Shown one piece after another: positions 10,876-19,713 of a DNA stretch of 64,000 nucleotides (position 1 is its first letter; every line of letters begins with the position of its first letter). Origin of the DNA: Burkholderiales bacterium (GTDB lineage: Bacteria > Pseudomonadota > Gammaproteobacteria > Burkholderiales > WYBJ01); the NCBI GenBank assembly GCA_022841915.1, contig JALHQN010000003.1, positions 62,001-126,000 on the forward strand, in the 5' to 3' direction. A program made the position numbers and the translations under genes. The notes under the pieces were generated by a model. That model searched no databases and was not told where the DNA came from. It saw nothing but the letters and a program-made list of their open reading frames with translations.

Positions 10876-11781
10876 TCAGAAGCCGTACAGGACCGCGGGA
10901 TTGTCCACCAGCACCTGTTTGCGCAGCGCGGTGTCGGGTATCCAGTCCGACAGGACGTCGCACAGGTCGCCGTCGTTGGGCATCGAACCCTTCATCATGA
11001 CGTGGGGCCAGTCGCTGCCCCATACCAGGCGCTCGGGCGCCGCCCGCAAGAGTTCACGAGCGAACGGCACGGTATCCGGGTAGGGCAGGGCCTGGCTCGA
11101 GATGCGATAAGGTCCGGTCAACTTGACCCAGGCGCGACCCGCGCGCATCAGCCTGAGCAGTGCTTGGAAGCCCGGATCCTCCACACCCTTTTCGGTCCGC
11201 AGATAACCCAGATGACCGAGCACGACTTCGACCGGAAGATCGGCGAATGCCCGGTCCATATCGGGGAATTCGTCGGCGTGCATGAGTAGTTCGATGTGCC
11301 AGCCGAAAGGAGCGATCTTTCGCGCCAGGCGCTGCAGCATAGCGAGCGGCAGTTTGCCTTTGTCAGTCGCGATGTCGACGATGTTGCAGCGAAGGCCGCG
11401 CACGCCGGCCGCGTGCATGCGCTCGAGCTGCGCTGCATCCACGCTTTCATCCACTACCGCGACACCGCGAAAGCTCGGGCCGGCGGCGTCGAGGGCGTCC
11501 AACAAGGCCGTGTTGTCGCAGCCGTAGACACTCGGCTGCACCAGGACCGCCCGCTGCGCGCCGAGCGTGTCGAGCATGTGACGATAGGCGGGCAACAGGC
11601 AGTCGGGCGGGGTGTAGACGCGGCCCGACCAATAGGGATAGCGCTCTTGCGGGCCGCATATGTGGGCGTGACAGTCGCAAGAGAGAGGCGGCAGCGCGAG
11701 CCGGGGTTTGCGCGGATGGGCATCGGGCGCGGCACACTGCGGTGGCTCTGCGCCGCTGATGCCGTTATCGACAGAGGACAT
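10876..11781 (-). CDS. 2-pyrone-4,6-dicarboxylate lactonase-like amidohydrolase
   Basis: 301 aa, amidohydrolase-2 family near LigI/4-sulfomuconolactonase. The N-terminal CDCHAHICGP keeps the H-x-H motif in the LigI-type sequence context; the C-terminal WGSDWPHVM keeps the catalytic Asp; VDNPAVLYGF is the usual family terminus. Likely hydrolysis of a lactone or dicarboxylate ring. It is the first gene of the minus-strand run that continues 108 nt later with acetyl-CoA synthetase, suggesting ring cleavage products feed into the oxoacid dehydrogenase. The exact substrate is unknown. Confidence 0.85.
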   Translation of the reverse strand: MSSVDNGISGAEPPQCAAPDAHPRKPRLALPPLSCDCHAHICGPQERYPYWSGRVYTPPDCLLPAYRHMLDTLGAQRAVLVQPSVYGCDNTALLDALDAAGPSFRGVAVVDESVDAAQLERMHAAGVRGLRCNIVDIATDKGKLPLAMLQRLARKIAPFGWHIELLMHADEFPDMDRAFADLPVEVVLGHLGYLRTEKGVEDPGFQALLRLMRAGRAWVKLTGPYRISSQALPYPDTVPFARELLRAAPERLVWGSDWPHVMMKGSMPNDGDLCDVLSDWIPDTALRKQVLVDNPAVLYGF

Positions 11782-11830
11782 GGCAGCGGCCTGCTTGACG
11801 ATGGAACAAGCAGTCTAGCAGACGCGCCCC

Positions 11831-11907
11831 CGGGCTCGAGCCCGATCGCGGCAGCGCCCCCTGTGATAGTCTCGAGCCACGGCGAAAGTCGCCGACGTTC
11901 CGTCGGC
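11831..11907. promoter_or_regulatory. Palindrome and two overlapping hairpins in a divergent intergenic region
   Basis: A perfect 14-bp palindrome CGGGCTCGAGCCCG (11831-11844) lies between the divergent lactonase and binding-protein genes. Downstream, GGCGA-AAG-TCGCC (11881-11893) and GCCGACG-TTC-CGTCGGC (11891-11907) share bases 11891-11893, so only one can form fully. They lie about 30 nt before ATG 11936. Confidence 0.4.
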
Positions 11908-11935
11908 GGCCATGGTTTACCCGAGCGAGGATGCG

Positions 11936-12646
11936 ATGAACAGCACGGAAATCCAGGTCCTGAGCGCGGGCGCAGTCAAGACCGGCGTGCGCGCGGCTGC
12001 GGACGCGTTTCGCGATCAAGGGCTCGGCAATGTCGCGCTGCGGTTCGCGACCGCGCCTACCCTGCGCGCGCAGGTGATCGAAGGCGCAAGTGCCGATGTG
12101 ATCATCGTGCCGCCTCCGGGCATGAGCACAATCTCCGAGTCGGGAAAAATCGACAATGCGTCGCGGGTGATGCTCGGGTGCGTCGGTGCCGGCGTCGCCG
12201 TTCGCGACGGAGCACCGGTGCCGGCCATCGATTCGGTCGACAGCATCAAGCAGGCGCTCGTCGAGGCCGATTCGATCGCCTACAACAAGGCATCCACCGG
12301 GCTCTACATCGAGGCTTTGTTTGCCCGGCTCGGTATCGCGGAAGCGTTGGCGGAGAAGGTCGCGCGCCAGGACAACGGTGCCGCGGTCATGACGCACTTG
12401 TTGCAGCACCCCGGTCGGGCGATCGGCTTCGGCGCCATCACGGAGATCCTGGTGTTCGCCGACAAGGGCGTGCGCTACGTCGGTCCCTTGCCGGCCGAGA
12501 TACAAAACTACACGTGCTACGAGGCGGCCGTCATGCGCAAGGCCAACTGCCTGGAAGGGGCGCAAGCGTTCGTGGCGTTCCTGGGCAGCCCGCAAGGCAG
12601 ACGCCTGCTCGAACAATGCGGCATCGAACCCCCTGTCCGGCCCTGA
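11936..12646 (+). CDS. ModA-like substrate-binding protein without signal peptide
   Basis: 236 aa. Type II periplasmic-binding fold related to molybdate-binding ModA: VLSAGAVKTGVRAAADAF at the N-terminus, GASADVIIVPPPG, and AQAFVAFLGSPQGRRLLEQCGI at the C-terminus. It has no signal peptide from ATG 11936 (SD GCGAGG, 5-nt gap) nor from the in-frame ATG 11912, so it should be cytoplasmic. A ligand-sensing or scavenging role is possible. No ABC permease or ATPase is adjacent. A secreted relative of the same fold is encoded at 15903-16688. Confidence 0.8.
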   Translation: MNSTEIQVLSAGAVKTGVRAAADAFRDQGLGNVALRFATAPTLRAQVIEGASADVIIVPPPGMSTISESGKIDNASRVMLGCVGAGVAVRDGAPVPAIDSVDSIKQALVEADSIAYNKASTGLYIEALFARLGIAEALAEKVARQDNGAAVMTHLLQHPGRAIGFGAITEILVFADKGVRYVGPLPAEIQNYTCYEAAVMRKANCLEGAQAFVAFLGSPQGRRLLEQCGIEPPVRP

Positions 12647-12665
12647 GGTCGGACGGGGTGTTCGA
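12624..12665. terminator. Hairpin at convergent gene ends
   Basis: 16-position stem with one mismatch and one G-T wobble: outer arms TCGAAC/GTTCGA, inner arms CCCTGTCCG/CGGACGGGG, loop of 10 nt. It spans the stop codon of the ModA-like gene and ends 8 nt before the LVIVD gene's 3' end, so it could act on both strands. There is no T-tract on either side, so Rho-independent termination would be weak; 3'-end protection is an alternative. Confidence 0.5.
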
Positions 12666-12673
12666 GCCGTTAC

Positions 12674-13990
12674 TCAGCGCTTGAGTTCGAGGATCTCGAA
12701 GCCGGCATACCGGTCGACGATGTAGATCAGCCCACGGTCGTCGAGCGTGACATCGTTGGTTTGCGGTGCCGCCTTGCCCGGAGCCGGCTGCGGGATGTAG
12801 TAACCCACTTCTTCGGGCGCCGTCGGATCGGCCACATCGACCACCCGCAGTCCGCCTGCGAACCAGGCGCAATAGACCAGGGTGTCCTGCATGAATTCCT
12901 GAAACTGATGGGCCCCGAAGCGCCCGGGCGCGGCCCGGCTCCAGGGCGAATCCAGTTCGCTCACCTCGTAGATCGCCAGCGCCTGGATGTTGCTGTAGTC
13001 GGTCACGTCGAGCACCCACAGGCAGCCGTGGGGCCGGCCTCGGCGGCGTGCCATTTCCTCGGCGCTGTGGGCGTGATCCTCCTCGTCGATGGCCAGGGCG
13101 ATCTTGCGGCCCTTGAGCAGTTTCGGTACGGGCATGAAAGTGTGGGAAGGCTCGGGGAACGGCGGGTGGTAGTTGTAGGCGCCTACCGTGCGCGGATTGC
13201 GTATGTCTTTGACATCGATGATGCGCACCCCGCCATGCCAGACCCCCGCCCACATCTCGTCGCCGAAGCGCAGGGCGTGATGCAGCCGATGCTGACGTCC
13301 GGGCCAACTGGGTTTCTCCCCGCCTTCGATGTGCTGCCCCGGCAGCCACCAGCGCGACACTTCCTCGGGCTTGGCCGGATTAGCGATATCGTAAGTGACG
13401 AGAATGTTGCCGACGTATCCGGGCATCTCGGTGGAGATGTAGGCGTAGTTGGCATCCATGTCGAAGCGGTGCACGCCGATGCCATGGGTCTTGTGATGCA
13501 CGATCTGCCTGGGCTTGGTGCGATCGGAGACGTCGTAGACGCGGAAGCCGCCGAGCTTGTAAGGCTGCTTCTCGGCGGCTTCGACCGCAGGTATGTCCGA
13601 CTCGGCAACGCCGAGCTTGGCTGCGATCTCCGCGTGTGTCGGATCGCGGCCGAGTTCCGCGCGCAGGCGCACACGCAGCCCCGGCAGTTCGTCGGCCTTG
13701 CGGCCGATGCCCGTCATGTTGCGCTCGTGATTCACGATCATGATGTCGCCGATGACCCGGGCCTTGTGGCTGTGCGAATCGGGATCGTCCAGAAAGACTT
13801 GCGACAGCAGGCGCGGATTGCGCGGATCCGAGATGTCGAGGATCGAGGTGCCCAGGCGCTGCTTGTTGGTGATATGGCCGATGTAGCAGTAGTTTCCGGC
13901 GACGTATACCTGCCCGGCGCCAGGCAGGTCGAGGTGGGACAGTCGTGTCACGTTGTGCGAAAGCGGCATGCTTTGCTTGACTGCAGCCAT
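12674..13990 (-). CDS. LVIVD-repeat beta-propeller protein with helix-turn-helix-like insertion
   Basis: 438 aa, no signal peptide. Repeats of the LVIVD type (blades such as GGFRVYDVSDRTKPR, GVRIIDVKDIRNPR, GGLRVVDVADPTAPEEVG) indicate a beta-propeller. Between the first blades, residues 105-140 hold an alpha-helical segment with the pattern AELGRDPTHAEIAAKLGV, like sigma-70 region 3. Strong SD (GGAGGAAACC) precedes ATG 13990. Function unknown; family members are often annotated only as LVIVD repeat protein. It is divergent from the sugar-acid dehydratase gene. Confidence 0.85.
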   Translation of the reverse strand: MAAVKQSMPLSHNVTRLSHLDLPGAGQVYVAGNYCYIGHITNKQRLGTSILDISDPRNPRLLSQVFLDDPDSHSHKARVIGDIMIVNHERNMTGIGRKADELPGLRVRLRAELGRDPTHAEIAAKLGVAESDIPAVEAAEKQPYKLGGFRVYDVSDRTKPRQIVHHKTHGIGVHRFDMDANYAYISTEMPGYVGNILVTYDIANPAKPEEVSRWWLPGQHIEGGEKPSWPGRQHRLHHALRFGDEMWAGVWHGGVRIIDVKDIRNPRTVGAYNYHPPFPEPSHTFMPVPKLLKGRKIALAIDEEDHAHSAEEMARRRGRPHGCLWVLDVTDYSNIQALAIYEVSELDSPWSRAAPGRFGAHQFQEFMQDTLVYCAWFAGGLRVVDVADPTAPEEVGYYIPQPAPGKAAPQTNDVTLDDRGLIYIVDRYAGFEILELKR

Positions 13991-14158
13991 GGTTTCCTCC
14001 GGTGTGATCGTCCGCGCAGTCTACCCCAGGGATCGACACGGGTGGCGAGGTTCGAATTGTGTCCGTGAGAGCCGCCTTTTTTTGGCACAATCGGGTCATA
14101 AGCGCAGGCCTGCGTGCGACGCAGCGCTGCGCACCCTTCCTGGAGAAAGGTCATCATC

Positions 14159-15886
14159 ATGGCAGCCACGCGTAAACGCCCCGAGGACTTGCGCAGTCAT
14201 CGCTGGTACGGGGTCAAGGATCTGCGCTCGTTCGGTCATCGGTCGCGCACTCTGCAGATGGGCTTCGCCCGGGAGGACTTCGCCGGCAAGCCGGTCATCG
14301 GCATCGTGAACACCTGGAGCGACATCAATCCGTGCCACTACCACTTCAAGCAGCGCGTGGAAGAGGTCAAGCGAGGCATCTGGCAAGCGGGCGGATTTCC
14401 GCTCGAACTGCCCGCCATCACGCTCGCCGAGCCGTTCCAGAAGCCGACGACGATGATGTACCGCAACCTGCTCGCCATGGATACCGAAGAACTTCTGCGC
14501 TCCTATCCGGTGGACGGTGCGGTGCTGATGGGGGGGTGCGACAAGACTACGCCGGCCCTCATCATGGGTGCGACCAGCATGAACCTGCCCGCGATCTATA
14601 TGCCCGCGGGGCCGATGCTGCGCGGCAACTGGCACGGGGAGTTTCTCGGTTCCGGCACCGATTCGTGGAAGTACTGGGCCGAACTGCGCGCAGGCAACAT
14701 CGACGAGCGCGACTGGCAGGAAGTCGAGGAAGGCATCGCGCGCTCGCCCGGGCATTGCATGGTGATGGGTACGGCATCCACGATGACCTCGGTCGCCGAG
14801 ACCTTGGGTCTGGCCTTGCCCGGCGCGGCCTCCATTCCGGCAGCCGACGCCAATCATGGTCGCATGGCCACGGCGTGCGGACGACGCATCGTCGACATGG
14901 TGTGGGAGGATCTCAAGCCGCGCGACATATTGACGGCCGATGCCTTCGACAACGCGATTACTGCGATCCACGCCTTGTCGGGCTCTACCAACGCGCTTAT
15001 TCACTTGATCGCGATGGCCGGGCGCGCGGGCGTTGCGCTCGATCTGGAACGCTTCGACGCACTCTCGCGCACGACGCCGGTGCTTGCCAATATCCGGCCC
15101 GCCGGCAAATTCCTCATGGAGGATTTCTACTATGCCGGCGGACTGCGCGCTTTGCTGGCGCAACTGCGCGACCTGCTGGTGCTCGGCTGCATGACGGCCA
15201 ACGGCAAGACGTTGGGCGAGAATATCGAGAGTGCGCGCATCTACAATCCCGAGGTCATCCGCACGCGCGAGAATCCTTTGAGCCCGAGCGGCGGCCTGGC
15301 CGTGCTGCGCGGTAATCTCGCGCCCGATGGCGCCGTCATCAAGCCGACTGCCGCCGAGCCGCATCTGCACAAGCACACAGGCCCGGCCGTGGTCTTCAAG
15401 AGCTACGACGACATGAACGAGCGCATCGATGACGAGTCGCTGCCGATCGACGAGCATTCGGTGATCGTGTTGCAGCATGCCGGGCCGCTGGCTGCCGGCA
15501 TGCCGGAGTGGGGCCAGCTGCCCATCCCGAAGAAGCTGCTCAAGCGAGGCGTGCGCGACATGCTCAGGATCTCCGATGCGCGCATGAGCGGCACCTCGTA
15601 TGGCGCTTGTGTGCTGCACGTCGCTCCCGAGGCGTTCGTGGGCGCCCCTCTGGCGCTGGTGCGGGACGGCGATCTGATCGAGATCGATGTCGAGGCCCGT
15701 CGCCTGCATCTGCATGTCGACGATGCGGAGCTCGCGCGCAGGCGCAGCGAATGGCGCGAGCCGCCGCAGAAGTACAAGCGCGGCTTCGGCGCGCTCTATG
15801 CGCAGCACGTCACCCAGGCCGACAAGGGCTGCGATTTCGATTTCCTGGAAGGCACGGCGGAGACGCCAGAGCCGGATATACACTGA
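14159..15886 (+). CDS. IlvD/Edd-family sugar-acid dehydratase, L-arabinonate dehydratase-like
   Basis: 575 aa. Dehydrates an aldonic acid to a 2-keto-3-deoxy acid with an Fe-S cluster and Mg2+. Cys59 (INPCHYHF), Cys127 and Lys129 (GGCDKTTP), Cys200 (SPGHCMVMG) and Ser480 (ARMSGTS) fall at the same residue numbers I recall for the 2Fe-2S L-arabinonate dehydratase of Rhizobium leguminosarum. Start ATG 14159 has GGAGAAAGG 8 nt upstream; the longer in-frame start lacks one. It heads a plus-strand set with a binding protein, a DASS transporter and an oxidoreductase. Another C5/C6 sugar acid as substrate cannot be excluded. Confidence 0.92.
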   Translation: MAATRKRPEDLRSHRWYGVKDLRSFGHRSRTLQMGFAREDFAGKPVIGIVNTWSDINPCHYHFKQRVEEVKRGIWQAGGFPLELPAITLAEPFQKPTTMMYRNLLAMDTEELLRSYPVDGAVLMGGCDKTTPALIMGATSMNLPAIYMPAGPMLRGNWHGEFLGSGTDSWKYWAELRAGNIDERDWQEVEEGIARSPGHCMVMGTASTMTSVAETLGLALPGAASIPAADANHGRMATACGRRIVDMVWEDLKPRDILTADAFDNAITAIHALSGSTNALIHLIAMAGRAGVALDLERFDALSRTTPVLANIRPAGKFLMEDFYYAGGLRALLAQLRDLLVLGCMTANGKTLGENIESARIYNPEVIRTRENPLSPSGGLAVLRGNLAPDGAVIKPTAAEPHLHKHTGPAVVFKSYDDMNERIDDESLPIDEHSVIVLQHAGPLAAGMPEWGQLPIPKKLLKRGVRDMLRISDARMSGTSYGACVLHVAPEAFVGAPLALVRDGDLIEIDVEARRLHLHVDDAELARRRSEWREPPQKYKRGFGALYAQHVTQADKGCDFDFLEGTAETPEPDIH

Positions 15887-15902
15887 TGACGCAGCGGCGA
15901 TC

Positions 15903-16688
15903 GTGAAGCGCAAGTTCGATGGGAGCCGCTGGCTTTCTCGCTGGGTGCTGTGCTTGCTGCTGTTCGGTTTCGTGCGCCCGGGCCTTGCGGCGGACATCCG
16001 AGTGCTGTGCCCCAACGCTTTGCGTGAGCCCGTCCTGGAATTGGCGCGTTCGTTCGCCCGCAGTACCGGCCATCGGGTCGAGTTCGTCTTTGCGAGCGCA
16101 GGTGCGATCCACAAGCGCATCGCGCATGGGGAGCGGGCAGACGTCGCGATCGGCAGCGCCCAAGGCATCGAGGCGCTGGTGAAGCTCGGTCCCGGCACGG
16201 CAGGCACTCAGGCCGTCATCGCGCGATCGACACTCGCAATCGCGATCCCCTCGGGCGCACCGGCGATCGACGCGAGTGATCGCGACGAGGTCGTGCGCGC
16301 GCTCAGAGCGGCCCGTACGATCGGTGTGCCCGACGCGCGCTTGGGGGCTCCCGGCGCCGCTCACGTGGCCGAACTGCTGGAGGGGCTGCAATTGGCAGCC
16401 GAACTGCAGTCGCGCCTGCGCGGGCTGTCCGACGGGCGGGATGCGGGCAAGCGCCTCGCGGCCGGCGACATGGCGTTGGCGCTGGCGCCCATGAGTGATC
16501 TGGTCGGCATTGTCGGGGTGAGCGTCATCGGGCCGATCACCGCGGCGGCGACCCGGGCGACCGTGTATGCAGCAATGGTGCCGAAGACCGCAAGTCAGCC
16601 CGAACTCGGACGCAGCTTCATCGAGCATCTGCGCGGCGTCGAAGCAGCCAAGAGCCTGCGTCGGGCGGGCTATCTGCAGGCGGAGTGA
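15903..16688 (+). CDS. Secreted ModA-like substrate-binding protein
   Basis: 261 aa from GTG 15903. Signal peptide with a basic start (KRKFDGSRW) and a hydrophobic core ending RPGLAA, then DIRVLCPNALREPVLELARSF as in ModA-type receptors. GERADVAIGSAQGI and the C-terminal GRSFIEHLRGVEAAKSL match the fold. It begins 16 nt after the dehydratase stop, so it is in the same operon. The start is a GTG with only a weak upstream purine run; no other start gives the signal peptide. No ABC permease is adjacent; ligand unknown. Confidence 0.82.
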   Translation: MKRKFDGSRWLSRWVLCLLLFGFVRPGLAADIRVLCPNALREPVLELARSFARSTGHRVEFVFASAGAIHKRIAHGERADVAIGSAQGIEALVKLGPGTAGTQAVIARSTLAIAIPSGAPAIDASDRDEVVRALRAARTIGVPDARLGAPGAAHVAELLEGLQLAAELQSRLRGLSDGRDAGKRLAAGDMALALAPMSDLVGIVGVSVIGPITAAATRATVYAAMVPKTASQPELGRSFIEHLRGVEAAKSLRRAGYLQAE

Positions 16689-16723
16689 CCGAAGGCCTGT
16701 GATTGATATTCTGGAGCATCTCG

Positions 16724-18097
16724 TTGCGGGCTAGAGCCATCGCCGGTGTGATCGTCACGATCATTGGACTACTGACTTTTCTTGCGCCGCCGCCTGAAGG
16801 CGTCGCTCCGAGCGTCATGCAGGGGGCCGGACTGGTCGTGTTCGCCATCGGCATGTGGGCGACGCAGGCGCTCCCCGAGCACATCACCGGACTCGTGTTT
16901 CTGTTGCTGGTCGTGCTCACGCAGGTGGCGCCGGCGAACGTTGCCTTCTCAGGTTTCACCTCGGGTACGTTGTGGCTCGTGCTGGGCGGACTGTTCATCG
17001 CCGAAGCGGTGCGTTCGACGGCTCTGGGTGAGCGCTTCGCGTTGGCATTGCTCGGCCGTTTCACGGGTTCTTATCCGCTGTTGGTGAGCGCGGTGGTGAT
17101 CGTGGCCACCTTGCTTTGTTTCGTCATGCCGGCGACGCTGGGAAGAGTGCTGCTGCTGATCCCCATCGTCATGGGCTTGTCGCGCCGCCTCGGTATCGCA
17201 CCCGGCAGCCCCGCGTACACCGGGCTCATGCTGGCGGCGATCGTGAGCACCTTCCAGCTCGGCACCGGCATTCTTCCGGCCAATGCGCCGAATCTCGTCC
17301 TGGCCGGTGCGGCCGAGGCGCTCTATGGCATCCATCTGGATTACGGCGAGTACCTTCTTGCACAATTTCCCGTACTGGGCCTGATCAAGATGCCGATCAT
17401 CGTGGCGGTTACCTGCTGGATGTTTCCGGCGCGCATCGGCGGCGATGCGATCGAGCAGAACAGCGCGCCGATGAGTGCGAAAGAATGGCGCCTGGCGGTC
17501 ATCCTGCTGGTGGCTTTGGCCTTCTGGGCGACAGATGTCGTCCATGGCATACGACCTGGCTGGATCGCGCTCGCCGCCGGTCTGATCGTGATCATGCCGG
17601 GGATCGGCGTGATGCCGGTGTCGACGTTCAACGACACGATCAAGTTCGGTCCTTTTTTCTATATCGGAGCGGTCTTGGGGCTGGGTGCCGTGATGACCCA
17701 TACCGGCACCAGCGCGGCCTTGGGCGATCTGTTGCTGCCGGCGCTTGCTTTGGCGCCGGGCGATGACTTCCGCAACTTTCTGCTGCTTGCGTTCGCTGCC
17801 ACGGCCGCGTGCATGATTACGACCAATCCTGCTCAGCCCGGACTGCTGGCACCGCTCGCGCAGCAGATCGCCGAGGCGACCGGCTGGCCGCTGAATTCGG
17901 CTTTGATGACCGCCGCGCTCGGTTTCTCCAATGTCCTGTTGCCGTATGCGGTGCCGCCGCTCGTGGTCGGAATGCAGATTGCCGGTATAGGTCTGCGCGA
18001 TGGCGCTCGCTATACTCTGATGCTGGCTGTTCTCAGCCTGTCGGTTCTCATGCCGCTCAACTACTTGTGGTGGCGCGCGATCGGATATTTCGGTTGA
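16724..18097 (+). CDS. DASS/SLC13-family anion:Na+ symporter-like membrane protein
   Basis: 457 aa from TTG 16724, or 464 aa from TTG 16703. A polytopic membrane protein with about 11-12 hydrophobic segments, of the divalent-anion symporter type (dicarboxylates, sulfate). N-terminal ALPEHITGLVFLLLVVLTQV and the re-entrant-like GTSAALGDLLLPALALAPG support this. TTG 16724 is preferred because GGAG lies 7 nt upstream. Placed after the dehydratase and its binding protein, it probably imports or exports an organic acid of that pathway. Confidence 0.83.
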   Translation: MRARAIAGVIVTIIGLLTFLAPPPEGVAPSVMQGAGLVVFAIGMWATQALPEHITGLVFLLLVVLTQVAPANVAFSGFTSGTLWLVLGGLFIAEAVRSTALGERFALALLGRFTGSYPLLVSAVVIVATLLCFVMPATLGRVLLLIPIVMGLSRRLGIAPGSPAYTGLMLAAIVSTFQLGTGILPANAPNLVLAGAAEALYGIHLDYGEYLLAQFPVLGLIKMPIIVAVTCWMFPARIGGDAIEQNSAPMSAKEWRLAVILLVALAFWATDVVHGIRPGWIALAAGLIVIMPGIGVMPVSTFNDTIKFGPFFYIGAVLGLGAVMTHTGTSAALGDLLLPALALAPGDDFRNFLLLAFAATAACMITTNPAQPGLLAPLAQQIAEATGWPLNSALMTAALGFSNVLLPYAVPPLVVGMQIAGIGLRDGARYTLMLAVLSLSVLMPLNYLWWRAIGYFG

Positions 18098-18155
18098 CCC
18101 CAATCGCTGCCGTGGCCACTGTGTCGCCGCCCATCCACTTTCCCGGGATACGCCA

Positions 18156-19259
18156 ATGAGCCAACTCTTCACGCCGATCACCGTGGGGGGCATCGAGATG
18201 CCCAACAGGGTGACCGTTTCGCCCATGTGCCAGTACAGCGCCCGCGAAGGCAGCATGACGGACTGGCATTTGCAACACCTGATGGGTCTGGCGCTCTCCG
18301 GTGCCGGTCAGGTCACGGTCGAAGCGACGCATGTTTCCCCCGAGGGGCGGATCACGCCCGGCTGCGTGGGCTTGTGGTCGGACGAGAACGAGGCAGCGAT
18401 GAAGCGCGTGGTCGATGCCTGTCGATCAGTATCGTCGGCGAAGCTGTCGTTGCAACTTGCCCACGCGGGGCGCAAAGGTTCGGCGCAAAGGCCTTGGGAG
18501 GGCGGCAGCGCGTTGTCCGTCGCAGAGGGGGCATGGCAGACGGTGGCGCCCTCCGCGATGGCACTTGCACCCGGATGGCATACGCCCGTCGCTCTCGACG
18601 AGCCTTCGATGGGCCGCATCCGGGACGCCTTCGTGCAAGCCGCCGAGCGAGCGCTGCGTATGGGCTTCGACATGATCGAAGTACATTCGGCGCATGGTTA
18701 CCTGCTCAACGAGTTTCTCTCGCCCCTGGCGAACAAGCGCGCCGATCGGTACGGGGGCAACTTGGAGAACCGGATGCGATTTCCGCTGGAGGTTTTCGCA
18801 GCGGTTCGTGCGGTCTGGCCGAAGGAACGTGCCCTCGGCGCTCGCATTCCGGGCTCGGACTACGTCGCAGGCGCCTGGGACGTGGACGACGCGGTCACGT
18901 ATGCAGCCGCTTTGGGCGCTCGGGGCTGCGATTTCGTGACTGTATCCGGAGGCGGGGTGGTTCTGGACGCGAAAGTGCCGATCGGACCAGGGTATCAGGT
19001 GCCTTTCGCGCACGCGGTAAAGCAGGCAACCGGCATGATCACCGGGGCTGTCGGCCTGATTACCGAAGCGCGGCAGGCCGAGGAGATACTGGCGCAGGGG
19101 CGGGCCGATTATGTGGCCATCGCGCGGGCGTTCTTGTTCAACCCGCGATGGGCGTGGCACGCGGCCATCGAACTCGGGGATGCCATCCGCTTCGCGCCCC
19201 AGTACGCACGCTGTCATCCCAAGGCGTGGCCGCCGGCGAAGGATCTGACGAGCGCTTGA
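18156..19259 (+). CDS. Old yellow enzyme-family NADPH:flavin oxidoreductase (YqjM/NamA-like)
   Basis: 367 aa FMN TIM barrel. Reduces activated C=C bonds with NAD(P)H. Motifs: LFTPITVGGIEMPNRV at the start, SPMCQYSA with the regulatory Cys typical of the YqjM subgroup, EVHSAHGYLLNEFLSPLANK with the His-x-x-His substrate pair, and RADRYGGNLENR. It is 58 nt downstream of the transporter, same strand. A role in the same pathway is likely but unproven. Confidence 0.92.
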   Translation: MSQLFTPITVGGIEMPNRVTVSPMCQYSAREGSMTDWHLQHLMGLALSGAGQVTVEATHVSPEGRITPGCVGLWSDENEAAMKRVVDACRSVSSAKLSLQLAHAGRKGSAQRPWEGGSALSVAEGAWQTVAPSAMALAPGWHTPVALDEPSMGRIRDAFVQAAERALRMGFDMIEVHSAHGYLLNEFLSPLANKRADRYGGNLENRMRFPLEVFAAVRAVWPKERALGARIPGSDYVAGAWDVDDAVTYAAALGARGCDFVTVSGGGVVLDAKVPIGPGYQVPFAHAVKQATGMITGAVGLITEARQAEEILAQGRADYVAIARAFLFNPRWAWHAAIELGDAIRFAPQYARCHPKAWPPAKDLTSA

Positions 19260-19265
19260 GTTCTC

Positions 19266-19697
19266 TCAGTGGCCCGCATCTCCCCGGCGGCTGGACAGCC
19301 GGGTGCGGGTCTTGGGCTGTTCGTTGAACACCACGCGGCCCAGAGCGATGATTCCCCACGCGGCCCAGAGGGCGAACCAAGTGGCCACGGCGGCCGGCAC
19401 CTGGCTCCACGCGTGCCTGATCCCGGATGCTTCCTGCGTGAATTCCAGCATCAAACCCAGGCTGCCGAGGATGCCCAGAACCAGGGCGATCCCAGCAAGA
19501 GCCTGATACTGCCGCCTGCGACGCGAACTCCACGAAAGGGTGGCCAGCGGGGCGCCGACGAGGCCGACGACTGAAAAAAGCAGGGATGACGCCCAACCGT
19601 TGTTGCCGGAGGCAAGCAACGCGCCCAAGGCCAGTCCGCACGCCCCGAGCACGATGCCGATGACCAGCAGGAGCGCACTTACCGTTCGGGATGCCAT
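19266..19697 (-). CDS. Small four-helix membrane protein, function unknown
   Basis: 143 aa with about four transmembrane segments (residues 8-30, 37-55, 66-86, 100-120) and a basic loop SSRRRRQ between the second and third. I do not recognise the family. SD GAGGAG precedes ATG 19697, and the gene lies 16 nt after the stop of the Bug receptor on the same strand, so they are probably co-transcribed. It is too short and of the wrong pattern to be TctA; TctB proteins are also small four-helix proteins of about 145-160 aa, so a divergent TctB-like partner is conceivable. Confidence 0.7.
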   Translation of the reverse strand: MASRTVSALLLVIGIVLGACGLALGALLASGNNGWASSLLFSVVGLVGAPLATLSWSSRRRRQYQALAGIALVLGILGSLGLMLEFTQEASGIRHAWSQVPAAVATWFALWAAWGIIALGRVVFNEQPKTRTRLSSRRGDAGH

Positions 19698-19713
19698 GCC
19701 GGCTCCTCGTTCG

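Noticed and set aside
14096-16207. 703-codon minus-strand frame across the dehydratase
   Set aside because: The plus strand encodes an enzyme with all catalytic residues; the antisense frame is low-complexity Arg/His-rich.
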